Shown here: one piece after another, positions 1 through 4,780 of the stretch
Layout: every line of letters begins with the position of its first letter
Numbering within the stretch: position 1 is the first letter of the stretch
NCBI GenBank assembly: GCA_964514665.1
Contig: CAZESH010000213.1
Coordinates: 1-7,799, forward strand
Direction: 5' to 3'
DNA length: 7,799 bases
DNA from: CAZESH01 sp964514665
GTDB taxonomy: Bacteria; Bacillota; Bacilli; Paenibacillales; KCTC-25726
Notes under the pieces: generated by a model
What the model was told of the DNA's origin: nothing
Seen by the model: only the letters and a program-made list of their open reading frames with translations
Database searches by the model: none
Made by a program: the position numbers and the translations under genes

Positions 1-165
1 CTGGCCCGTCAGCCGTATGTACCGGGGGGGACGGCGGAAACGGCCGATCCGGTGAGGCAGGAGAAGATCGACGCCGAGCTGCAGGCGCTCAAGGAAAGGA
101 TGGGGACGGCCACTGCGGGGGCGCAGCGGCAGGAGACTGGCAATACCACTGTCGAGAACGATTAG
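1..165 (+). CDS. PspA/IM30 (LiaH-type) membrane-stress protein, C-terminal fragment
   Basis: This is the 3' end of a gene that begins before the window. Frame 1 is open from base 1 to the TAG at 163-165 and gives 54 residues. The visible part has a proline/glycine-rich linker (QPYVPGGT) and then a charged, helix-prone stretch (RQEKIDAELQALKERM) with a polar tail. The EL-x-ALKxRM pattern is typical of the last helix of PspA/IM30 proteins, which are coiled-coil proteins that oligomerise on the inner face of the cytoplasmic membrane and protect it under envelope stress. The family call rests on this short tail plus context: the next three genes are liaF, liaS and liaR, and in Bacillus the LiaFSR system controls the PspA homologue LiaH. 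The catalytic or assembly core is not visible, so another coiled-coil protein cannot be fully excluded. Confidence 0.72.
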   Translation: MARQPYVPGGTAETADPVRQEKIDAELQALKERMGTATAGAQRQETGNTTVEND

Positions 166-191
166 TTTTTGCAGAAACAAGTCGATCCTTA

Positions 192-200
192 TGATATGAT
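192..200 (+). promoter_or_regulatory. Candidate extended -10 promoter in front of liaF
   Basis: TGATATGAT matches an extended -10 element (TGn followed by TATGAT, five of six to TATAAT). There is no good -35 at 17 bases; TTGCAG at 169-174 lies 20 bases upstream of the hexamer. The predicted start is near 207, just before the hairpin at 212-249. It could supply low basal expression of liaFSR independent of the stress-induced pspA promoter, as the weak constitutive promoter does in the Bacillus lia locus. This is inferred from sequence only. Confidence 0.35.
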
Positions 201-211
201 AAGAAAGAATT

Positions 212-249
212 TTAAAGCCATGGGGAAATCTTTTCCTCAATGGCTTTAA
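212..249 (+). other. Strong intergenic hairpin between pspA and liaF
   Basis: The arms TTAAAGCCAT (212-221) and ATGGCTTTAA (240-249) are a perfect 10-base inverted repeat. The stem continues inward as GGGGAAA (222-228) against TTTCCTC (232-238) with one G-T pair, a three-base loop and one bulged A at 239. There is no T-run after the right arm, so it is not a canonical intrinsic terminator. It is better read as an RNA processing, stabilising or partly attenuating element that could make pspA mRNA more abundant than liaFSR mRNA. It ends 11 bases before the liaF ribosome binding site. Confidence 0.6.
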
Positions 250-274
250 TTACTGCACGAGGAGGTGGAGAGGG

Positions 275-925
275 ATGGACAAGAGCAACCGGAATACCGC
301 CATAGCTTTGATTTTGGCCGGGGTTTATGTGCTGCTGTTCAAAATTCTCGGTTTTTTCACCCTTTCCGCCCTTGTGATTATCATCTTGGGCATCTACAAA
401 TGGCGCACCTTTGAGGACGGGAAATCGTCCTATGTGCTTATTTTTATCGGTGCTCTGATGCTGCTCGGGGGCCATTTGCCGATTGTCATCGCGATGATCC
501 TGATTTCTCTCGGATACTTTATTGTCCGTTCGCGCAGACTTCAGCACGGCGATGATTACGTAATGAAGCATAATATATTGCAAAGTGTAAAATGGGATCA
601 CGATCCGTGGATTCTCAAGGACATCAGCATGTGGGGCATGATCGGCGAGATTCGCATGGACTTTTCACTTGCGCTTACGGAGCAACCGGAGACTACCGTA
701 ATCATGCAGGGAATCATCGGAGACGTGGATCTGATCATTCCCGAGGATTTTGCCGTTTCGATCGAGGCATCGGTATTGTTCGGTCAGGTGAAGCTCGCTT
801 CGGACCGTGAAACGGGACTGGTCAACAAGATTTATTGGCAGACCCCCGAGTATGAAAATTCCCAGCACAAGGTGAAACTAATGATCTCTTACATCGTAGG
901 AAATATAGATGTGAAAATCCTTTAA
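275..925 (+). CDS. liaF: LiaF-like membrane regulator of cell-envelope stress
   Basis: A 216-residue membrane protein that, by family, inhibits the sensor kinase LiaS in unstressed cells. Four hydrophobic segments fill the N-terminal half (about residues 9-25, 27-41, 53-66 and 69-84), followed by a basic RSRR stop-transfer end. Residues from about 105 to 216 form the soluble LiaF C-terminal domain of short beta repeats, visible in MWGMIGEIRMDF, IIGDVDLIIPEDF, SVLFGQVKL and SYIVGNIDVKIL. This repeated hydrophobic-G-x-hydrophobic pattern is characteristic of the cell-wall-active antibiotic response domain. The ATG at 275 has GGAGGT at 261-266, 8 bases upstream. The gene sits between the pspA-type gene and liaS, 32 bases before the kinase start, so co-transcription is very likely. 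Length is close to Bacillus LiaF. Gene identity is strong by domain pattern and context; the exact signal sensed is unknown. Confidence 0.9.
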   Translation: MDKSNRNTAIALILAGVYVLLFKILGFFTLSALVIIILGIYKWRTFEDGKSSYVLIFIGALMLLGGHLPIVIAMILISLGYFIVRSRRLQHGDDYVMKHNILQSVKWDHDPWILKDISMWGMIGEIRMDFSLALTEQPETTVIMQGIIGDVDLIIPEDFAVSIEASVLFGQVKLASDRETGLVNKIYWQTPEYENSQHKVKLMISYIVGNIDVKIL

Positions 926-957
926 ATACAAGGCTTTCCGAAAAAGGGGGGTGGCAC

Positions 958-2037
958 TTGAAGCAGACGCAAAAGAAGCTGACGAACATGATATGGCGCA
1001 GCATGGGAGAGGCCATCCTCCTTAGTTTGGTTTTATGCGGAGCGATTCTTTACTTTTTGAATTTTTACGGCTATATCCGTCCTCTTACAAATTGGTGGGA
1101 AGGATTGGGGACCGGTTTTTTGTTGATCGGTCTGCTGATTGTCGTAGGAGCGGTTGCCGGCTATATACATAGCTCGAGCATTCAACAGCGACTGGAGCAG
1201 CTGCGGGAAGCGATGATTTGGCTGGAAAAAGGCAATATGTCCCGTCCTGTCCCGGCGCTCGGTGATGATGAGGTGGGCCGGCTCGGCGAACAATTGGGAC
1301 GCATCAGCAAGAAATGGGAGGAGCAGGTGTCCTCCTTGCAGCGGCTGTCCACGCACAACGCCGAGCTGGCGGAGAAAGCGCGGCTTTCGGCGGTGGTTGA
1401 GGAACGCCAGCGCTTGGCCAGGGAGCTTCATGATGCGGTGAGCCAGCAGCTTTTTGCAATTTCGATGACGGCCACCGCTGTGGGGCGCACGTTGGAAAAG
1501 GATTTCGAAAAAGCCAAGCGGCAAATTTCTTTAATCGAGGAAATGTCGGCCGTCGCCCAATCGGAAATGCGTGCGCTGCTGCTGCATTTGCGGCCGGTTC
1601 ATTTGGAAGGGAAAAGCTTATCCGACGGATTGCTCGAACTGATCCATGAACTGAAGGCCAAAATTCCGCTGGAGATCAGCGCGGATATAGAAGAGCGGAT
1701 TTTTCTGCCCAAGGGTATCGAGGATCACCTGTTCCGTATCGTTCAGGAGGCACTGTCCAATACGCTGCGCCATTCAAGAGCTTCTACCTTGGATATTCGC
1801 CTGCAAAAAAGAGAGGATCTCGTGCGGCTTTCGATTCGCGACAACGGCATCGGCTTTGATCTGGATGTGAAGAAGCACGCTTCTTACGGAATTGTCAGCA
1901 TGCAGGAGAGAGTCAATGAAATCGGCGGAGCGATGACGATCATAACCGCACCGGGAAAAGGCACCCGCATAGATATACGCATTCCCATCATAATAAATGA
2001 GGAGGATAAGACGGATGACGTCGGAAACACCGATTAA
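958..2037 (+). CDS. liaS: LiaS-like sensor histidine kinase
   Basis: A 359-residue membrane histidine kinase that should autophosphorylate and pass phosphate to the downstream regulator. Two membrane helices (about 18-38 and 50-70) enclose an extracytoplasmic loop of only about 11 residues, the layout of intramembrane-sensing kinases that detect envelope damage through a partner such as LiaF. A HAMP-like linker (about 71-125) leads into a coiled coil and the HisKA_3 dimerisation domain with [15 protein letters not shown]; His158 is the predicted phosphorylation site. The ATPase domain shows the N-box ([12 protein letters not shown], Asn268), the G1 box DNGIGFD (295-301) and GKGT (333-336). 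The start is TTG at 958, chosen because AAGGGGGGT lies at 944-952, 5 bases upstream. ATG at 988 is in frame but would lie next to no such site and shorten the N-terminus by ten residues. The 3' end overlaps liaR by 23 bases. All kinase motifs are intact. Confidence 0.93.
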   Translation: MKQTQKKLTNMIWRSMGEAILLSLVLCGAILYFLNFYGYIRPLTNWWEGLGTGFLLIGLLIVVGAVAGYIHSSSIQQRLEQLREAMIWLEKGNMSRPVPALGDDEVGRLGEQLGRISKKWEEQVSSLQRLSTHNAELAEKARLSAVVEERQRLARELHDAVSQQLFAISMTATAVGRTLEKDFEKAKRQISLIEEMSAVAQSEMRALLLHLRPVHLEGKSLSDGLLELIHELKAKIPLEISADIEERIFLPKGIEDHLFRIVQEALSNTLRHSRASTLDIRLQKREDLVRLSIRDNGIGFDLDVKKHASYGIVSMQERVNEIGGAMTIITAPGKGTRIDIRIPIIINEEDKTDDVGNTD

Positions 2038-2665
2038 GGTTTTGCTTGTGGACGACCATGAGATGGTGCGCATTGGGCTGGCGGCCGTGCTGTCGACCGA
2101 GGACGGCATGGAGGTGGTGGGCGAAGCCAGCAGCGGAGCGGAAGGTATTCGCTTGGCCATGGAATACAAGCCGGATGTCGTGTTGATGGATCTGGTCATG
2201 GAAGGCATGGACGGGATCGAAACCACAAGCAGGCTGCTTAAGCAGCATCCGGAATGTAAAGTCATTGTACTGACCAGCTTTTTGGATGACGAAAAGATTT
2301 ATCCGGTGATTGAGGCGGGAGCGTTCAGCTATTTATTGAAAACGTCGCGGGCGGCGGAAATTGCCCAAGCGATCCGCGCAGCCGCCAGAGGACAATCGAT
2401 TCTGGAATCGCAGGTCGCCGCCAAACTGATGAACCGTTTTCGGCAAACGCACCAGGAAAGCAAAGCGCACGAAGATCTGACCGAGCGGGAAATGGAAGTG
2501 CTGAGACTGATTGCCGAAGGCAAATCCAATCAGGAAGTGGCCGATGCGCTTTTTATCGGCGTGAAAACCGTAAAGTTTCATGTCACCAACCTCCTTGCCA
2601 AGCTTGGCGTCGAAGACCGCACACAGGCGGCGATCTATGCGCATAAGCACGGTTTGGCGGAATAA
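2015..2665 (+). CDS. liaR: LiaR-like NarL/FixJ-family response regulator
   Basis: A 216-residue cytoplasmic DNA-binding regulator, the partner of the kinase directly upstream. The receiver domain (about 7-122) has the acidic pair Asp13/Asp14, phosphoacceptor Asp59 ([13 protein letters not shown]), Thr87 (VLTSF) and Lys109 (YLLKT). A LuxR-type helix-turn-helix follows (about 153-213) with [22 protein letters not shown] and the recognition-helix region [17 protein letters not shown]. The ATG at 2015 is preferred: AGGAGG at 2000-2005 lies 9 bases upstream. An in-frame ATG at 1997 would add MRRIRR but would place that site inside the gene. The start lies inside the end of liaS in another frame, consistent with translational coupling. 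By the Bacillus model, phosphorylated LiaR activates the promoter of the pspA/liaH operon, which lies outside this window. A strong terminator follows 22 bases after the stop. Confidence 0.93.
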   Translation: MTSETPIKVLLVDDHEMVRIGLAAVLSTEDGMEVVGEASSGAEGIRLAMEYKPDVVLMDLVMEGMDGIETTSRLLKQHPECKVIVLTSFLDDEKIYPVIEAGAFSYLLKTSRAAEIAQAIRAAARGQSILESQVAAKLMNRFRQTHQESKAHEDLTEREMEVLRLIAEGKSNQEVADALFIGVKTVKFHVTNLLAKLGVEDRTQAAIYAHKHGLAE

Positions 2666-2687
2666 TCTCCTGCTTGTCACCGGCATC

Positions 2688-2727
2688 CCCGCATGCGGCC
2701 ATCTCTCCAAGCCGCATGCGGGTTTTT
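2688..2727 (+). terminator. Intrinsic terminator of the liaFSR operon
   Basis: A perfect 12-base inverted repeat, CCCGCATGCGGC (2688-2699) and GCCGCATGCGGG (2711-2722), has an 11-base loop and is followed directly by TTTTT (2723-2727). It lies just after liaR and closes the envelope-stress operon. Confidence 0.93.
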
Positions 2728-2798
2728 GGCATTTGCAAAAATAGTTTTTGAAAATCAGCCGAACTGACAAGTTTCTACACAAAAGCCTACCCGGACTT

Positions 2799-2807
2799 TG
2801 TTAAAAT
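2799..2807 (+). promoter_or_regulatory. Candidate extended -10 promoter upstream of the 18-codon ORF
   Basis: TGTTAAAAT is an extended -10 (TGn followed by TAAAAT, five of six to consensus). It has the same form as the element before zwf. No convincing -35 is present at 16-18 bases. A start near 2814 would give a leader of about 110 bases before the acetyltransferase gene, containing the short ORF at 2834-2890. Confidence 0.35.
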
Positions 2808-2833
2808 CTAGGCATATTGAGGGAATAAGATTT

Positions 2834-2890
2834 ATGAGTGTCTTCAGGGGAATATGTCCAAGCGAATTTGTGCCTTCTGTCATAAGATGA
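2834..2890 (+). CDS. Possible 18-residue leader peptide or small protein
   Basis: An ATG at 2834 opens an 18-codon frame ending in TGA at 2888-2890: MSVFRGICPSEFVPSVIR. A modest ribosome binding site (GAGGG, about 2819-2823) lies 10 bases upstream. It falls between two candidate -10 elements and ends 33 bases before the acetyltransferase start. It shows no membrane segment, no run of a single amino acid and no obvious attenuator. The frame could be chance in this AT-richer spacer. It is listed because it is the only plausible coding unit in the 2728-2923 gap. Confidence 0.18.
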   Translation: MSVFRGICPSEFVPSVIR

Positions 2891-2899
2891 TGTTACAAT
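2891..2899 (+). promoter_or_regulatory. Candidate extended -10 promoter of the GNAT gene
   Basis: TGTTACAAT is an extended -10 (TGn plus TACAAT, five of six). A transcript from about 2906 would have a very short leader that still includes the GGAGGGTG ribosome binding site. The -35 is weak: TTGTGC at 2868-2873 is 20 bases away. Confidence 0.4.
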
Positions 2900-2923
2900 C
2901 CACGGGATCGGAGGGTGACAAGG

Positions 2924-3430
2924 ATGCTGAGAAAACGCAGAGCGCTTACGGACGACCGTGCGCTGCTGAGCATCGTTTCAAGCGAGCTTCTCCCGCTTAC
3001 GCGAAGATCGCAGCCCGATGCGAAATTCAATAAAAAACTGGTAAAAAAAAGGTTCAGTGAAGGCAACACGTTCGTGGCGGTAAACCGGGCTGGAGCGATC
3101 AGGGGGTTCATCACTTATGTCATAGCCAAGGATGTCCTGTTCATCGACATGCTGGCGGTTCACCCCGCAGCCCAAGGCAAGGGCTGGGGCACCCGGCTGA
3201 TGGAAAAGGCCGAGCGTGCCGGAAAAAAAGCAAATTGTCAAGACGCCATTTTGTATGTCGATCGGGACAATGAGCCGGGAAAAGCGTTTTATCGCAAGCT
3301 GGGATACCGCCAGGAGCGGTATGTGGATAAGCTGAAATGCTACCTGTTCAGCAAGTCTTTGCTGCAACAGGAAAATCACCCGGCAGATCAATCTGCGGGT
3401 GACCCTTTTTCTTTCGCAATCCCTTTCTAA
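2924..3430 (+). CDS. GNAT-family N-acetyltransferase
   Basis: A 168-residue cytoplasmic acetyl-CoA-dependent acetyltransferase; the substrate cannot be told from the sequence. The GNAT core is seen as strand-rich FVAVNRAGAIRGFITYV (about 50-66), motif A IDMLAVHPAAQGKGWGTRLM with the acetyl-CoA pyrophosphate loop Q84-GKGWG (84-89), and motif B with DRDNEPGKAFYRKLGY (113-128), whose Asn and Tyr are typical of the family. The ATG at 2924 is chosen because GGAGGGTG at 2910-2917 lies 6 bases upstream. The in-frame GTG at 2915 overlaps that site. The fold is complete by about residue 145. Residues 151-168 are encoded by the sequence of a probable terminator (3376-3410) and look like a non-conserved tail. 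The gene stands alone, with a terminator before it and a convergent gene after it. Confidence 0.88.
   Translation: MLRKRRALTDDRALLSIVSSELLPLTRRSQPDAKFNKKLVKKRFSEGNTFVAVNRAGAIRGFITYVIAKDVLFIDMLAVHPAAQGKGWGTRLMEKAERAGKKANCQDAILYVDRDNEPGKAFYRKLGYRQERYVDKLKCYLFSKSLLQQENHPADQSAGDPFSFAIPF
3376..3410 (+). terminator. Probable terminator overlapping the 3' end of the GNAT gene
   Basis: TCACCCGGCAGAT (3376-3388) pairs with ATCTGCGGGTGA (3391-3402), leaving one bulged G and a very short loop. CCC and then TTTTT (3406-3410) follow. On the opposite strand the same stem is followed by ATTTTCC, so it may also serve the convergent - strand gene. It lies inside the last 18 codons of the acetyltransferase, and the stop codon is at 3428-3430. 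Confidence 0.7.
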
Positions 3431-3440
3431 ACGCTGCCTG

Positions 3441-3773
3441 TCATAATTCGAACAAGTAGGCGATACGGTCGAGTTGGAGATTGAACTTGTTGGCGAAAGC
3501 GGGGGCATTTATTTCTGCGAACGGTGCGGCGTAGATCATTGCCGAACTGTCCGTCGCTTGGGATCTACCGCTTTTTTTCGAATTTGTCCCCCGCTTTTTC
3601 CTTTTGGCTTTCGCGGCTGCTTTAGACTCAAGGCTTTCGTTGAAATATAAGGTCCCGTTGGTAATACCGCTAAGCCTTCCGATGTACTGAAGTTCATCAT
3701 GCGTAACGGCCATAATAGTTTTACCGACATGGGCATTCAGTGTGTTCTCATCAAGGGGTTCTATCAATTGCAA
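3441..3773 (-). CDS. Small basic protein of unknown function, possibly Sm-like
   Basis: A 110-residue protein I do not recognise. Residues 16-46 (VGKTIMAVTHDELQYIGRLSGITNGTLYFNE) alternate in a way reminiscent of the strongly bent strands of Sm/LSm-type RNA-binding barrels, with a G-x-V...D...Y-x-G-x-L pattern. That is an analogy only. Residues 51-70 are a Lys/Arg/Ala-rich, probably disordered linker (KAAAKAKRKKRG). The C-terminal part (80-110) ends in KFNLQLDRIAYLFEL. No signal peptide or membrane segment is seen. The start is uncertain. TTG at 3773 is preferred because AGGGAGGT on this strand (3790-3783) lies 9 bases upstream. A TTG at 3794 would extend it by seven residues but has no site, and GTG at 3782 is too close to the site. 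The gene converges with the GNAT gene, sharing its terminator region, and diverges from the YwmB-family gene. Confidence 0.62.
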   Translation of the reverse strand: MQLIEPLDENTLNAHVGKTIMAVTHDELQYIGRLSGITNGTLYFNESLESKAAAKAKRKKRGTNSKKSGRSQATDSSAMIYAAPFAEINAPAFANKFNLQLDRIAYLFEL

Positions 3774-3868
3774 ACCAATCACACCTCCCTGCAAGGATTT
3801 GGGACTTGTTGAACTGGAACAGTTTTATCTGGCTCTCTTCATTCACCATATTCAAACAAAGGCAAACG

Positions 3869-3897
3869 TGTATAGATGAATATCCCGATGCAGACAA
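3869..3897 (-). promoter_or_regulatory. Candidate sigma-A promoter of the small - strand gene
   Basis: Read on the - strand, TTGTCT (3897-3892) and TATACA (3874-3869) are separated by exactly 17 bases, each matching four of six consensus bases. An A/T-rich tract (about 3899-3912) lies just upstream like an UP element. A start near 3862 would give a leader of about 90 bases. No comparably good + strand promoter for the YwmB-family gene was found in the same interval. Confidence 0.42.
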
Positions 3898-3957
3898 GCC
3901 CAAATTTAAAAACAGCAGCCATTCGGCGGTAAAATTCGCAGGTAAGAAGGGGTGTCC

Positions 3958-4695
3958 ATGCAGAAAAACCGTCTTTATTTTATTATTGCGCTTGTATTGC
4001 TGGCTTCGCTTGCGGCAACATGGATGACGAACCGCAAAGATGCTTCGCAATCCGACGAAAAAGCTTTGCTGGCATTTGCCCGTCCTTTGATCGCAGGCGA
4101 TGCAACGTATACTTTAAAATATAACGCGACCTATGAAGCGGCAGGAGACAGGCAGGCGCTGATCGCGCTCGGCCGCAGGCTAAGCGGGAATCTCCAGTTG
4201 CCTGAGGGGAGGATTGATCGTCTCCAGGGGCATTTGCTGTATGAAACGTCAACTTCTGGGAACAATGGCATGAATCTGACGCTGAATCTGGTGGAGAGCG
4301 ATAAACATTCGGCTTATCTCGTTCTGACGCTGCAGGATTCGGGAAGCGGGGCATTCACAGCAATCAAAAAGCGGCAGGAAGAGATCCGCCGCCAGCTGCA
4401 GGGAGAGGCGTCTGACGGCATTTGGAGTTTTTCGGTTCAAGGGCTGGCCGCTCCTGCATTTGTCGATCCCCAGAGGGAGATAGATCGGCTGGCCGCCGAC
4501 GGAATGAAGGCAGCGGTCGTCGGGAATTACCGAGACAGCGGAACGGTAAGCGTCACTTTTTATTCGCAAAAGCTAAAGAACCATGTGAATTCCGGTGGAA
4601 AACGGGTCAATATGCAAATGTCGCTGCATCGCGTGACGGAAAGCGGAAAATGGCGGTTAACCGTGGGAACGCCGCTGATTTCAACTGAATATTAA
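3958..4695 (+). CDS. YwmB-family exported or membrane-anchored protein
   Basis: A 245-residue protein with an N-terminal hydrophobic segment (about 6-23, after MQKNR) acting as a signal peptide or membrane anchor; there is no lipobox cysteine. The mature part is predicted outside the membrane. It resembles the YwmB family, known from Bacillus, whose fold resembles the TATA-binding protein but which is not a transcription factor. The features used are YTLKYNATYEA, LPEGRIDRLQGHLLYETS, an LTLQ strand, WSFSVQGLA, and the C-terminal RLTVGTPLISTEY, which resembles the family's closing strand. The biochemical role is not known. The ATG at 3958 is preferred, with AGAAGGGG at 3945-3952 about 5 bases upstream; GTG at 3952 overlaps that site. 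In Bacillus subtilis ywmB lies near murAB and spoIID, so this position before zwf differs. It is separated from zwf by 85 bases without a terminator. The family call is from memory of its pattern. Confidence 0.68.
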   Translation: MQKNRLYFIIALVLLASLAATWMTNRKDASQSDEKALLAFARPLIAGDATYTLKYNATYEAAGDRQALIALGRRLSGNLQLPEGRIDRLQGHLLYETSTSGNNGMNLTLNLVESDKHSAYLVLTLQDSGSGAFTAIKKRQEEIRRQLQGEASDGIWSFSVQGLAAPAFVDPQREIDRLAADGMKAAVVGNYRDSGTVSVTFYSQKLKNHVNSGGKRVNMQMSLHRVTESGKWRLTVGTPLISTEY

Positions 4696-4716
4696 GGAAA
4701 CGCGGATTGGATAGCA

Positions 4717-4744
4717 TTGCAGCAGAGAGAAAATATGTTAAAAT
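4717..4744 (+). promoter_or_regulatory. Extended -10 promoter of zwf
   Basis: TGTTAAAAT (4736-4744) is an extended -10 element with hexamer TAAAAT (4739-4744). A partial -35, TTGCAG (4717-4722), lies 16 bases upstream of the hexamer. Transcription would start near 4751, leaving a leader of about 30 bases before the zwf start. Confidence 0.55.
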
Positions 4745-4780
4745 GGTGACTATGATTCTCATAAATTTACATAAGAAAGA

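Noticed and set aside
212..249. Reading the pspA-liaF hairpin as a classical intrinsic terminator.
   Set aside because: There is no T-run after the right arm on the + strand, and the downstream gene has a strong ribosome binding site within the same operon. It is kept as a hairpin of uncertain function.
1033..1524. 163-codon open frame on the - strand inside liaS.
   Set aside because: It is antisense to the membrane and histidine-box region of the kinase. The opposite frame carries all family motifs; this one has none.
1774..2265. 163-codon open frame on the - strand spanning the liaS-liaR junction.
   Set aside because: It is a serine-rich composition typical of antisense translation and crosses two well-supported genes.
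2978..3508. 176-codon - strand open frame overlapping the GNAT gene.
   Set aside because: It is antisense to the acetyl-CoA binding motifs of a clear GNAT protein and also overlaps the convergent small gene. No domain was recognised.
3740..4027. 95-codon + strand open frame crossing the divergent intergenic region into the YwmB-family gene.
   Set aside because: It runs through the promoter region and then in the wrong frame of a gene with a better start and ribosome binding site. Its product looks like random sequence.
4422..4688. 88-codon + strand open frame within the YwmB-family gene.
   Set aside because: It is an out-of-frame overlap, very rich in Arg and Gly, with no ribosome binding site. 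It is a shadow.
4696..4780. Possible terminator or riboswitch between the YwmB-family gene and zwf.
   Set aside because: No convincing inverted repeat was found in these 85 bases; only a promoter is supported.
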